A stretch of 64,000 nt of DNA from Ophioderma brevispina (lineage: Eukaryota; Echinodermata; Ophiuroidea; Amphilepidida; Ophiodermatidae): NCBI GenBank assembly GCA_023653785.1, contig JAMKCH010056671.1, positions 33,918 to 97,917 on the forward strand, read 5' to 3'. A program made the position numbers and the translations under genes. The notes beneath the pieces are model-generated. The model worked only from the letters and a program-made list of their open reading frames with translations. It was not told where the DNA came from and did not search any database. Below are positions 27,601 through 42,600 of this stretch, one piece after another; the first letter of the stretch is position 1; each line of letters opens with the position of its first letter.

Positions 27601-30600
27601 GCCCACATAATAATAATTTTATAATTGAATAAAAAATACTTAACAAAATAAATGTTAGATGTTCATAATGATGCAAATGTTTATATTTTTCAATCCTGAG
27701 GACTAATACCCCCTTCCTTCCACTCATTCTGATTGCTCATGTTGATAGAATAAAATTTCGACGCTTGCGCATACATCTAAGTTCTGAAACTGCACCCTCC
27801 AGCTACCATTATTCCCTGTTGATCATAACATTCCTCATATTCTCTTCATTCCATAGATGCCGGTTAGTGTCCTCGCGTCCACGTCGCGTAGGGTTTTGGA
27901 GACCGGGCTTTTTCCATTCCATCATTGGCCCTCGTCCCTGGAACTCCTTGTCCCCGGCCATCAAGAGAACTAATTCCACATGTCTTTTTCAAAAACTTCT
28001 TAAACACAGAACGAAAACCTTTCGCCAACATCTAGCTGTTCTTTTTTCTTCCTCCTTCTTTTGCGCCTATTATCCTTTGGCAAGTAGCGCTTATAAGTTT
28101 CTGATTATTATTAATTATTATTTAACTCCCCCAAGTTTATCTAATGAAAAGTCCTTTTGTAATGTCTGTATGCACCTAACCATGTCTTTGATTGGATAAT
28201 GAAACATCACATTACACTATTAATAATCAATCAAATCAGTTGGTAGTGTCTGGAAGGTAAAATGCATACTCAGTCAATTTTTAAAAAATCTTGAAGTTTT
28301 TTGCACTAACAAAAATCATTTGATATACCTTAAAAGTTGCAGCTACCAGGGGGAGAGCCCCGGTTCTCCTAGTGCTACATGTACACTTCTGGCATGACCC
28401 CTCTACATTTACTTATCCTAACCATCCTGTAAATTAGAAAAATGTAATTGAATTTTGTGGAAAATCCTGAATTTGGTAAAAAAAGCCTAAAAAACAGCGT
28501 AAAATTGAACTAAAAGGCTTAGAATCCGGCTGAAATTAAATAAAATTGCAAAAATTTCGAAAATCCTGGAGAATCACACCTCTGTCCAATGTATGAGTCA
28601 ACAATTGGCCATGCACTCACACACCACTTCAATTACAAGCTGTGTCTTACACAGGAAGATAATACTATTGGTTCTTCATAGTGTTATGTGACATAATTAG
28701 CCAATCAGAAACATGGTAAGAAAACCTCAACTACAGATATAGAAGGTTGTTTTTGATTGGTTATTCATAGGTTATATCATATGCTATAGACGCTGTCATC
28801 ATTTCTGAAACAAAGGCACACACGCATCTGTGGAATTGTTTACTGGGTTTCTGTTGTCAAGCGTTTGTCATACACTTCTGGGTTTACGCGAGTAGTCAAA
28901 ATTTTGTTTCAGAATTACTGATAAACACTATATATCATATAATGAGCTAATCTGAGATACTCTTAAGAAAGGTTAGTAGACCACGGAGGGTTAACCACCA
29001 ACCTAGCACTTCAAGGATCCTCTGTCCTTGTACAATATTGACTGGGTTGCGAGCCAGGCACACAAACATTCCCGCATCTTCTTCTCTCACTACGGGTATC
29101 ACAAGGTCGCCATTGGCCAGAACGTTGTAGCCAGCTGTGTTAGCGGGCAGTTGGTGACCGTTCTTCATCCAGCGGATGACCGGGGGCGGCACACCGGTGG
29201 CTTTACATTCAAGCTTGACTTCTTCGTCTTCGGTTACTGTGTACGTTTGGCGTTTGACGGGAATACTCGGTGGAACTGTATTTGTTTTAAAATAACATAA
29301 CATATAAAAGTTTAACATATTCTCTGAATAAATGGTCCTGTATTGGAGCATCCCCAAGACAGTTGTGTATGACAGATATCAAATTTTGATCACACTCATG
29401 AATGCAAATCATTTATTTTGAAATATATTTTTTTTGCATATTAATTAATAGTAGTCAACTAGAACTAAAGGATATTGTGTACAACCAAAATTCCGGATAC
29501 AGAATTTGCGATTTTCTCCAGGAAGGAGATCAATTTGAGCTTAGCTCTTTCACAGTGATTGGTATGTGGACAAGCATAATATGCCCAAAACATGATTTGT
29601 TATATTTAGGGCATCATCCTTTGGAATCTCTGAGTCAGCCTTAAATTCCTCATGATTTCCAGAGTATAGAACATGTCATCTACTTATTAAATTCACAGAT
29701 TCATCAAACACAATCTATATATATACAAAATATTTTGTGGGTTTTAATTTCTGTCTTAGTAATGGCTCTAGAAAAGCACAAACAAAACTTACCAAAATTT
29801 CCCACTATACAACAACACACCACAGCTGTTTTGTTATGACAAAACCAGAATACAACAAAAAATATCAACTGCTACACAGTCTTGACCATCACCGATTTGG
29901 ATTATTTATTGCACTAACTACATCCCATGTAAATTTCACGAAATTTAATTGCGAACAAATGTGATTTTTCTTAAATTTTAAGTTTCACACGTCTTTCTAT
30001 GGAAAATGGGCATATAGAGGGCGCTATAAAATACAAATCATGACCTTTGTAGGCCTCTATGACAAGTTTCCTGCAATGAAATTTTTCTGATTTTTGCAGA
30101 GATGACAGCTTTTGCATCCCTACTTACATCAGTTGTCCAAATTGTGTCACCACTGTTTAAAATTGTTCTAAAAATAAAAGAGTCAATTTGCATGGGGCTA
30201 AACAGCTGTGACACATATATATCATGCACAAACCTTGTACTTCCAGTTGAAGTCTCATCACGGCTGTGTCGACAGAGTTCCTGGCCACGCAGATGTACCT
30301 TCCAGAATGACTAGTGTCTGGGTCCCGAATGCGCAATGTGGAGCCATCCAATATCTCATAACCGTCTGATTCTTGAAGTACCTGGTTTTCTTTCATCCAT
30401 ATGATAGATGGAGTTGGTCTACCAACGGCATCACAAGGCAATCGGATTTCACGATGGACCACTGTGGATCTCTTCTGGTTATCCACTTGTGAAATTGTAG
30501 GAGGCACTACAAAGAACAATATGTAAGTTGGAATGTCATCCCATATCACATATAAGTGCTGTAAGACAGGTGTTTCCATGATGTGACCCATCTGACCTTA

Positions 30601-33600
30601 GGAATTCCGAACCCTTCAACGAAATAAACTAATGCTTGATTCTGTTTAGGTTTCCAAATTCATAAGTTTAATCAGAAAAAAAAAATCATATGTGTCACCT
30701 TACAGAAACAACCCCCTTGTTTAAGAAACCGTTTTGTGTGATGAACTTCAAACGATAGATCCTCAATGTAGTTTATCCAAATTCTGGATAATGCTGTATT
30801 TTTGTGTCATCACAGCACACATTGAGCTCCAATAGCCACTACATACACTTTTTTGGTGAAATTTTTTTGCAAATAACTCTGGCAGGTGGAGCTTGGGTAT
30901 ACGAACCTCAACCGCTCCCATACCAATTCTTACCCACCCTGTTCATGATTAAAGAAGTCCAACCTTTTCAACAGCATTAATGCAATAATAATAGTTTAAT
31001 TTCTTATAATGGTCCACCAATCTACGCAAAAGTGTTCATATCTCTATCTGCACATCAAAATTCTGTTATTACTTCCTATTAAATATAATTACTATAATGA
31101 AGATGGCGAGGTGGCCGAGCGGTCTAAGGCATTGAACCGTCGGCAGAGTATTAAATCGATCGAGCTGGCCCTGGTTCGAGCCCCGCAAGAGTCGTGTTTC
31201 TTGTGCTACTCAATAGTTCCTATAAGGGTCGCAATTGCATAATTGCACACAGTGTGATATGGAATTTCTCCCTCTCCTCCTCGCTCTCCACCCATTGCGT
31301 AAAATGTGCATTTATTGCTATATGGTGCCCGGCACCTCATGGTTCGGAGGTCCTGTAAAGCTGTTGGGTTCCCGTTCATCAGGGGAGTCATTCCTTAACA
31401 CGTAAAAAGTTTCAGACCGAATCGAAGAGTAGGGGGCCATCCCTGGTCTGTTACCCGTGCACTCATCACTCTAGGACCTGGTCCCCTTCCCATCTAGGCC
31501 AGCGTTGAAGAGTATGATCGCGAAATCCAGCCATGTACACCTTTTCTGGTTTCGTTTCTTCCAATATTGGACAGAAAAAATGCTGATGATTATGATTAGA
31601 TACATGTCATTCATTGGCTGATTCTTATTACAGGCACTATTTTCCAACAAACCCTCAACTCCCCAAGTCCTTATGTGAGGTGTAATACAAGACCCACCAC
31701 TAACATGGTTTAGAATCAGGGAAATAGGCACACCATTTTCTCGCCTCTCAGAGGGGGTGTCTAGTCTTCAACCACATAGGATAAATCTTTTGCTTTCCCC
31801 AACCATAAACAAAAATGATTCTTGGCCCCAATATTAGGATTAACCACACCCACTTTGGTCCATAACCTATGGGCAACATACAATTGTTCCTTACACCCAT
31901 GTCTCACAAATGGCCTCCCCCTTCCCTTGCTTCTCAGTCTTGATTCCTCTCTGAATTTCCGTGATCAGAACAACAAAACACATTCTTCCTCGCCTCTAAT
32001 TCGCTCCCCCCCCGTCCCTCCCTCCCTGCCGGAGGACCCTCCCCGGTCCCTCCGCTCCCTGTAGGGACGTCCCCCGTCCCTCCGCTCACACTCCTCTCGG
32101 CCTGCCTTACCCTCCCTCGCCTCCCCTCCCTCCCCTCCCATCTCTCACTCCCCTCCTCTCGTATCTCTGTCTCTTCTCTCTCTCGCTTTAGTCATTGGAT
32201 ATAGATGAATATCTAACACCAACTTTTATGGGCATGTTTATTTATTCCACAGTAAATTCTGCACACCTTGTACTGTTCTCGACGCAATTTCTTTGGACAT
32301 GTTGCCACAGCCATGGTTATGACATACACTTCATATAGCCTGTGTCGAGACAGTCACTTCATCAGGGATAACAATGAACCAGTAGAAGACATCTGGTACT
32401 GTAAATAAACAAATATGTTAATTAAAATGTATTTTGTACAGTCCAATAATTAAAATTGCAATTATATATCAAGTCTATGCTATACTTATAGGAATTTGAG
32501 AACCCATGCCTTCCCCATGCAGCCACTAAAATTCACCATAAAAATATTAGTGAACTGACTTTGGATTTAATTATGTCAAAATGGTGATTTGTATGAAAAT
32601 CCAACCCACCTCAACTACTATTGGACAATTTGATGTAAATAAAGTACATTGAAGTCACCTAAGTTTCAGTACCTCTAGGGTACTGGAAATTAACTTGATA
32701 CAGTTGTCGTTTAGTCAAAAAGGTTTATTCTGTACAGACAGCCTATTTTTCCCTTTTCCTCCCAAGTGGTTAGTTTTCAATTGATTGGAAATACCCCGTG
32801 TAACTGAGCCTTTTTGGTCTTCGTGTTCTCCCCTTGCCTTTCTCCTGCTTTTTCCTCCGCTTTCTTAGTCCCTTTCTCTCTTTCTCTCTCCCTCCTCATT
32901 TACGTATGAATTCTATATATTGATCAAGGTCAGTTTCAGCCCACAGTCCAATTCACAAGTGAAACCTGGGCTATAGCAGTTTTTAGTTGCGATGTTTTTT
33001 ATTTGTTGATGAATGACAGGATCATGATGCAAAGATTGCAATTTGTGATGGTTAATAAGTAAAATGGATTGAAAGATATGTGATGATGACACTATATTTA
33101 ATTGTTTTTTTTACAACTAAGTTTGTTGTGAATGTTAGACTTAATTTTTAATTCTTGTTGGCCCATCTATGCAAGAGGTATAATTGTTGAATGATGAAAC
33201 ATTACTTTAGGTTTAACCGTCGGCTTTATTAGGTCAAGTTTGAAATCATCCATCATATAACAATGTTTCTATTTTCTTGGAGATGGTTTTAAAAACATAA
33301 TCAATCTGGGAGAGGAAGTGATCGAAAACACCTATGCAGGTTTTTTTGATACTGGCATTTTTGCATTTATCCGTAATAATAATAAAATATTTAATCTCTA
33401 TAACGCTTGACAAATCCCCTTTATGCTGCTACAACACAATGATTAAATCCAGAAACTACAAGGAAGGGTTTATGGGAGAAGTCCGATTTTAGATGCAGGA
33501 GGAAATGAAATACTTCGGAGAAAACCTGCAGGACGAGTGTACTGATTGGCAACCAAATTCATTCATCACGTACGACCCAGTCTCCACACGGGATGAACCC

Positions 33601-36600
33601 AGGCCTCATTGGTGAAAGGCTAGTGGATAAGCCATTACATTACACCAGCCACCCTTCCCCCATAGATCAAGTGACCCGTAGGTTCAAAGTGAAACGAATC
33701 ACATCAAATAATCATTTTCAAATTAGGTTCTTTTTTATATTTGAAGTTTGGAATCAATGAATAGGAAATGATGAATTTGTCACTTTCCTAATACAGGATG
33801 TTTTACTAAGAAACATTTAAAATACCTTGCACTCGTTGGCTGGACAAAAAGACTTCCGTCTTTTCTTCCCTTCCAGATAATCTTCAGGTGTGGTGCCCAT
33901 AAGGTCTCACTTCTAACGTACTTGAGTTCCTGTTTGGGTCTTGGTAACTGTATTGGGGCAGGATCTTTGAATGAAAGGAGGAACTAAAAAATAGAAGAGA
34001 AATATCAAAGAACAGTTTTTTTTTTTTTGTGTGTTGTAGCATGTGTATTTAGCATGTGTGCAGGCTAGAATGTCGGCGAGAATCCGAGAAGTCAAATGTC
34101 AGTATCCTTGGCTAGCTGCCACAGACAGACCAAATCAACACCATTTTAAGCTGACTTAAAGGGAATTAGCAGCGATTTGGGCTAATCGAAACAATCGAAA
34201 AAATCATCAAAATTCATATTTTTATATTTTTTGTTACGACATGGATATGCAAACATAACCTGCAAGTGGTTTGGCTTGAAATCCGTGTATTAAAGACAAC
34301 AGCATAAACTTTTTATCTGATTCTGTATTCTATACATTGCGTATCAAAATTCCTCCGACTTGAGATCAAAAAAGCCTTTCCCGGTGAATATCACATGATT
34401 TCACAGCGTGATATTGTGCACATGATCAATGCAAACACAAATACAAATGACCTCAAACACAAACTATTCATCTTTGTTTTATTCTGTAACTGTGTGTCAC
34501 TACAATCAGCTGTGTAGTGTCAGATTTTGAGACTCCGTCGCTGCAATTTCAATTGTGGGAGAACGGTTATGGCAAATTGCCTCAATACTATACGTCATTT
34601 TTTTTCCCTATTTGGGTGTTTTTAGTTCTACATTAAAGCAGTTATATGGAGATTGTCACACTTATCCCTGAGTTGTAAGTTAAATCATGCATTTCCACAT
34701 TTTATCGATTCTCTCACATTATCGCTGCTAATCCCTTAAAAAACGGGTTGTGAAATATCGGTGCGAAACTCTACAGATGGGGTTTTTGGGGTGAAAGCCA
34801 TTCTATCGAAGGTAACACTTTTATAGACTAACGACTAAAATCTGGTCTCCCCCTTTAAAAAACTATAAAAATATCCTTAGCACATCACACTTTCAATGTA
34901 CCAATTCTTTAAAACAATGACATATGCAAATCCAAACCAATCTTATTATGTTCATATGTTGTTACATTTTCGATCCAATCTACAAAAGCAGAAATTTTCT
35001 TGTCTGAGCAAATTAAGTCCATTTGTTTTTTTGTGTTTTTTGGTTTTAACAGTACTGCCATTTCAACTTACTTAAATTTCACGTTAAATAGCTTGGTGGA
35101 ATTACCCACTAAATTGGCCGTACGCACCGATAACTTCCACTGGTCCCAAGTTGGCATTCCTGATTTTCAGCGACGTCCCATCTGCATCTATAAAGCTATT
35201 GGTTTCAGAGCGGTGGCCTATCTTTCTGCCTGCCATTCTTGTACCATGTGATGGTTTGCCCTAGGAACAGCAATTTGAGGATGACATTCCAAATCCCACT
35301 ACAGAATTGAAGGTTGACCTGATATTGCGTGGCTGTTCATCATCAATGTTGGCGTGACTGTAATTGTGAATATAAGGAAGCTTTTGAATTTTTTCCTTGT
35401 TATGCAACATCATACATGAATTCCCGAAAAGATAACGGTAATTAAGACAGATATAAAGGACATCTAATTTTTCCTCTTTAATACAAACATATTTCCTGCA
35501 CTCACCATTCACATGTACTACAAAAAAGTCTTGGTTGCATTGCCAACACTACTCATGGCCCCAGTGCAGATGTAAGTTCCGTATGAATGGTCTCTGCTCT
35601 TCTGATGGTCAGAATCTTGCTATCTGCTGACATCTGCACACCGCGAGAGTTGTTGTGTGGACTCTGTTACCATCCTTATACCAGGCGATGATTGGGAGGG
35701 TTACCGCTAGCCTGACATGGCAACTTGATAGTTTCGTCCTGGGTGTGGATAATGCTCAGCGGAAGACGTGGCCCTTCATCTGGGATGACACCATCTATGA
35801 TGGGTGGTACTAGAGTGATATGGTTTAAGAGAAAGTTAGCAGTGATCTTTATCATTTAAACAGGTTTTAGTCTGCTTTCTCCATTGATTTAAAAATAAGT
35901 GTAAGAGCCAAAGTATTTCCTGGTAACGATTGTGGTTATAAAAAATGCACGCAATAATACCACTCATGTCATTGCGTCTGTTACGCCATATTCTACCTAC
36001 ACTATTTTTTTATTAGTTTGCAAAGTGAAGAGGCCTCCTATTAGTACTGATCAAAGTATAGGCAATTCAGAGGGGAAATAAGTAGGGCGTAGCCAGCCTG
36101 GTGGTTCCGAGGGGGCAATTCCCGGTAGATGCAACAAAGTTCCCGATAACAAGCCAAAATATTTCCCCGGGGGTCGCAGGGACAAAAGATCTGAAAAGGG
36201 CGTGATTTAACATGAATGTCCGTGTTTATTTCCCGATTTCCCTCCAGATTTTTTTCAGAGGGGCACTCTGCCCCCCTTGCCCCCACCTGCTACGACACTG
36301 GAATACGGTAGGTTCATTATACCATCTATGTATATCTAGATGTAGATTTTGGATAAGGGATTGTGATTGGAGTGAAATGGGGACTGGAGCTCCATGTAAA
36401 TGGAATTATAATGGAACTTTAGATTGGGCGTTCATCCTTAATGTAAGACTTCTTGGAATTAGCCTACATGAAATCTTCTATAAAGAGGATCAACGGATTA
36501 CAGGATTGTACAAGCTTTATTCGTAAAAGAGTCTTTCGGTCTAAAAAACTCACAAATATCTTTACACCAAGGACACACCGAGATTTGAGTGGAATTGGAA

Positions 36601-39600
36601 TTTGTTGGAATAGGAATTACAGAATGGGAATTAGGATTGGAATGATTACAGAGTGGAGTAAGAGTCGGCTCACCTTGTAATCCTATTGCCATTAGAACCT
36701 TGTGCTGTTAACGGCCACATTGAAGGCAAAACAGTATACCGCCCAACTATCTCCAACCTGCACCTTGGGTATGTAAAGTACCTCTCCACGCCGCTGGATC
36801 TGAAGATTAGCGACCCTTCTGGATTCAGCAGCATATTATCCTTGAACCAGGAGATATTTGCTGGTGGAACGGCATTTACAACTTCAGCACTCCATGACAG
36901 CGGTTCAGTGAGATAAGGGACTAGCTCCAGAGGTTTTACTGTTTGTTGTACTATTCGGTTTGGCTGTGAAAATGAATTGCAAAGCTAATACTCGTTAGGA
37001 TCAGTACTATAGCACTCACAGATTATTGTTTTTTTTTCAAATCAATTCAATTAATATTTTTAACATATATTTATGATCAGCAGAAAATTGCATAAATAAG
37101 TCCAAACAACCCATTCTTAGGTCAGGGGTTTTTTGAGATGGCCAGATTGAGATTTTTTGAGAAGCCTTCTCAAAATCCCAGACGAAAGTATGCGTTATAC
37201 CTATACAGAATCTGCCAGCAAGGAATTTGTCACAAAAAATGGGACCATTTTAACAAAATAAGAATCCTTATTTTGAACATCAGTATCATCATTGGTTTAT
37301 GTCCAGCAATTTTTCATTCCTACCTGCTGGGGTTGAATAGTTAGTAAGGGTTGTTTTGTAATTTTTTTTGTATGAAAAAATGTTCAATATTATGCACTGA
37401 CGAGGGAGCATACTTCTGTGTAAAAAAGTTCATACTGGTAATGGACCAACCACATCAAATTTGCCAATATCTGCTTACAGTTTGTCTAAGGTGATTATGA
37501 TTAACATGCACTGGACAGAGGAACGATTTAGCACCGTGTGATTACCGTGCATGTATTCCTGTTTGTGGAGTTGTTTGCCAAACTCCCACAATGCACTGTA
37601 ATTTGACAGGATTTGAACGCCCAATTTTTTTTTTTTTTTGAAATAGTGAATTCTTCAAATGATTATAAGTGGCGCCTGGGTTTGCTTATTTTTTTTATGC
37701 AAATTAGTTAGTTGTACTTATCATACTGATATTTAATTTGAGATTCACTGACATTTTTTTCAGCTGAGAGCAAAACCTGTTTGACCCTGGAGTCCCAAGG
37801 CATTGTTATTTTCTTGTTTAACATTAGTTTAAAACGAGCAGAATCGGAATAACCTGCGATGCTTTCCATCCCTTTTTGGGATGAGTAAAGCACTCATGTG
37901 TCTGGAGTCAAAGGTTCCTTGAGTTCAAGTCTCATTAAATCTCCCAAAGTAAGTTGATACAGGACTAGCTTCCCGACACAACACAAGACAAACCATACCC
38001 CACTGCACACAGCCCTCATTTGCAATTTACATGAATAGCTCGCCCCTCTCTGTATCAATGTGTGCTTTATTTTATGAATGGAATAAACACATGATACATA
38101 TTAGGTGCAAGCATATAATGTACTTGCATTATACCTTTGCACTACTATGTACATGTGTTTATATTCCATTCATAAATAAAGCACATGATACAGAGTAGTG
38201 CGAGGTATATGGTAATTATACCACTTATTTTATTAGTTCCCATCATCGAAATCACTCAAACATGTGAAACTTATATTTTATCTTAAGATTATCTGGGTTA
38301 CACATACATAAACCTGTTATCGTCAGTGTCATGGTAAAGTTCCAGCTCATTAGTTGGCCAACCACATGTAATCTCCAGAGTCATTTGGGTCCTGGCATTT
38401 ATGTATAACTAGTGTTTCATTTGGCTCCATCTGTCTTGCAATGATCCACTGTTGGTTGTTCTTGACCACCTGATCTCTGGTGGTGGCGTACCAACTGCGG
38501 GGCATGGCAGTCGGATATCTTCACCGGAGTTAGGAGTGGAGAGAGCATCGGGGGTATGTGGTGAATGGGCTTCGTTATATACAAGTATAAAGAACTCAGT
38601 TGTAATGAGTAACTTGACTACAAACCTAGACAGCGAGTCTTGAAGGGATTCTAACTATGGGGCTCTCTACAAGAGACACCAGATCTGCATTGATCAATGT
38701 GGCACTAACGTGCGCCCTGCGTGTTGTCTACACAGGCGTATAGGTACTGCACAGCAAGGCAGTGTGGAAAAGGAAGGTGCTTCTAGCGCGGTTATACTAG
38801 TCGAGTATGCACGCTAATGGCGTTCTCGTTATGCGTGTATAGCTGAATTTAGGTTAACATTGTTTTTAAATGTCGCAATACTCCGCTGTAAACAGCGTGA
38901 AAATGTGCTCGTGCAGATAGTCCAACACACCTAACACCTATAGATGATATTATTCCTCCTCTACCAACCTTGTGTGAGAGCTAAGTTTGTTAGAGCACCG
39001 TGCTAGTAATACAGAGGTCGTTGGTTTGAATTCGCCAAGCGAACATGGTTTATTTTTAGATATTGGTGTGACAATGGCTTAGTATCCAGGGAAAGATTAA
39101 TAATATCCAGTCCAACACACGTTACACAGACTGGAGCTTGAGAGCCCCAATATCATTTCATTTTATTCTGAAAGTGTGATGTACAAGGTGAGAAAATCCC
39201 TCAGGGATGCATGGATGTCCGACTTGCCTGAGGAAATGTTAATAACACCACTACGCGTGGATCAACAAACCTGCACGCGTAGCCCGATTGATGGTAAAGC
39301 CCCCGAAAAACTGACAAAAATAATAAACGGTTATTTGCTTGTAATTTCACCTGCACGATTTACATCTCAATTTTCTTCCCCAAAACACGAATATCAAAAA
39401 GCAATTTTGTTAACAATATGTAGAAAAATAACTGGACAAATATATATCAACAAATAGAGACCAAAATGGACTTTAATCATACATTAGAAGCATTATTTGT
39501 TTATCCTTCCAAAAAGTGAAGTAAAAATTTTATTCAAACTTTTAATGATTAATTTGGTCAAGGTTCTATGAACAGATTTCTCTTAAATTTTGTTATGACT

Positions 39601-42600
39601 ATGAATGGAATCTCATCTAAGAAATAGTTAAAAATCGCTCATAGAACCTCTTTCGTTTAGTAGAAATTGAGGAAATTACATGCATAGTTTAAGGGCACAG
39701 AGATTGACGAACAGCGTGGTTTGACCCGATTCAAAACCACACTCGCGTGGACTGCGTGAAGTCATGCACCTAGCAACACGGTGCGCAATTGGTCAAACTA
39801 TGCGCCGAACTACAGCGTAGCCTGCTGCGTGTACGCAGTGTGTTCGTCACACGGTTCTATTTTTAGGTCGTGTTGCTGAGCGGTGTATTAAAACCAAACA
39901 ATGTTTTGAAATCGAAATCAGCTGATGTAGAAGCCATTGATGGCGATAAGTTGTCTGAGGCACATTTCCGACCAAATTCTGAGTAGGTATATGTATCTGG
40001 CAGACAACAAGGTTAAAATAAAATATGGTCAACTGTTGAGTGTCCTCGGTTTTGAAACTAGGCCTAAATCATGGTCTAATCTCCTCGCTTTAGGACTAAA
40101 AAGGGAAAACAACAAGTTTTGTTCATCGGTAAGCCGCGCACACATTTTGAAGCAGTTACTTTTAACCGCATCATTTCATGATTGAGTAAAATTTGAGTTT
40201 CTTTAGTATATTTTACAATGATGCCTCCTTGTTTAAAAATGCCTCATCAGAGATCGTAGGTCAAGCAAGATATTGTTGTTTTTTTAAAATTTTAGTGTAT
40301 TTTTTAACTTTTTCAATTTTTTTCAGTAAAGCTTTACATTTGGCGTGATTTGAGGCTCTCTTGGGGGGAATCCTTTTAAAATAATTTTTTTAAAAATCAA
40401 TAATAAACGCATTTCGCATTGAAATTTGTCGGGAAATTGGTAGACTATACCTTGTGTTTTTGTTTCATTGTTGTTTTTTGACATGTTCTTGATTTGTTTT
40501 GCTTTTGGGGGTTGCTTTGTTTTGATTTGCCTTTTGGGGTTTGCTTTGTTTTGCCTTTTGGGGTTTGCTTTGTTTTGTTCCGGGTACTTTGCTTCGTTTT
40601 GTTTTCGTTTGTGTGTGTGTGCCTTATCATGACAGTCATTCTTTAAAGTTTATTTCCATAAATTTTGAAAGAAAACTATATGCTGCGGGTTGTTACCCTA
40701 GACTTTTTTTTTTATGTATTCGTTGTAACTTGACACATCTTCCATAGGTCCTACGCAAAACTTGCATTGAAATACACGCACCGATGTTCACTGATCGGCT
40801 GCGCCGTACTCAAATGACGATTGGAATACTACATTACGCGATAAAGCCTGATTTGATCCGGTAGTGGTGTGTGTTCATACAAGAAGCAAGTTCAGAATGG
40901 TGGGGTGGTAATAGGGTATACTTTTGAAAGTTATAGAAAAGACCAGGAGGGTGCTTAATAGCTCAAATGTCAATGCTAGATGTCAATGATAAAGAGCATG
41001 GAATTAAGCTAGGTATATTCCTGGAAACAATTAACAATTGCAAGCTCTAAAAAAAAAGCATACACTCTTTACTTTCCGAGTAACCAGCCTAGTTGCACTG
41101 CAAGCTTTGTTAGAGGCTACACACATGTACTCTCCACTGTCCCCAATTCTGGTACTATTGATGAAGAGGGCGCCACTGGTAATAGACGCATGAGAGGCCA
41201 TTCACAGGGATTGCTTGGAAGTTCTTCTCCCACTGAATGACTGGGACAGGGAACCTGCAGCACGGCAGTCAATGGCGATTGACTGGCTAAGCCACTGCGA
41301 TGTCTCCCGGAATTTGTCTTGTATTGTAGGTTCAACTGTGAGTGAAAGAATACAATACCCAAATGTATAATTAAGCAAAATTGTCTCAAAAGTCTACTTG
41401 CATACTAGTTGTGTATCCAGAAGATGGGAGTAATGTCACACACAGCTATTTTGTAGTGTTTGCAACCAAGCGACGTTATCGCTCACAATTACAGATGGGA
41501 CCTGCCACGAGCACAAGTTTATCACTGCACGAAAGCAATGACATCACTCCTAACTTCAGTCAAGGAGCAGAGATTTGACCCATTTGACAGGTCAATTGTA
41601 CTTATATTGCATGGAGGAGGTTGTAGCGATCCCCCTACGGCAACATTATATGGTGGAGTCAACCTCCCAAAATTCAACAAAAGGGGCAAACATCCACTTT
41701 TTGCTACTTTTTGATAAAAAGGTCCACAATTTTGAAGAATTTTGACAAGAAAGTTAATTTTTTGTGAACAAATTCAAAAAAAAAAAAAAAAACCCAAAAA
41801 GGATCATTTTTGGGGGAGGGGGTAGGTCCATCTTTTACCAAAAAATCCAGTTTTCCCAAAAAAAGTACACTTTTTCGAAGAACCTGCACCCCTCAAAATA
41901 AATCCTTGCGTACGGCATGAAGACAGGTTAGGAATATCTAATAATAATTCAGCACCAAGTGTAATGCAACAACAGTCTTAGTAATCTGGATATACATTGA
42001 TTTCTAATGTTCAAACTCTGTAGTTGACTGCTTCTGGGCGTTTTCTGGTGCATCTACATAATGCGAATGTACTCTATACTTTGTCTCGTCTGAAGTATGA
42101 AGGGACGACACGCGCAAATACCCAGTGCCGCCTTTACTTGCTGTGCGCTTGTGCTTTAACTACGCGCGCGCTGAAAGTCGGGGAAATGTACACGCCCGCG
42201 TCGCTACTTCAGACTTCGAGATGGACAGAGTATAGTTCCCCTGCTTTGTGTGCAATTGGACCTAGTGTGGACATACACAACCATTAATCATCATTGAGCC
42301 ACTTAAGCCTCTTGCTGTATAAGGCCTGAATGAAAGAAAAAATAATCAAGCCTATATGGAATAAAGCATAAACCCCATTATAATTGAGAATACTAGGGAG
42401 CACAATCTCAAGTACAACCAACATATTGATTTATTGCCTAGGTACATTTGCACACTACATGGGAGAGATTCATACCTTTAGCCTACGGCTCACTGAAATT
42501 AAAGTAAATCCAAGCCCAAAATTTAACTTTGGAAATTAGATAAACCTCTGAAGATCATACTCTCATATGATACATGGAAAAACACATGAACAACACAAAC

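Noticed and set aside
31105..31196. Functional tRNA
   Set aside because: The D-arm is excellent, but the acceptor stem has no 3' partner and the T stem mispairs, so a SINE head is more likely.
37870..37940. tRNA-like B box (GAGTTCAAGTCTC)
   Set aside because: Only the B-box region is recognisable; no stems or A box, so not annotated.
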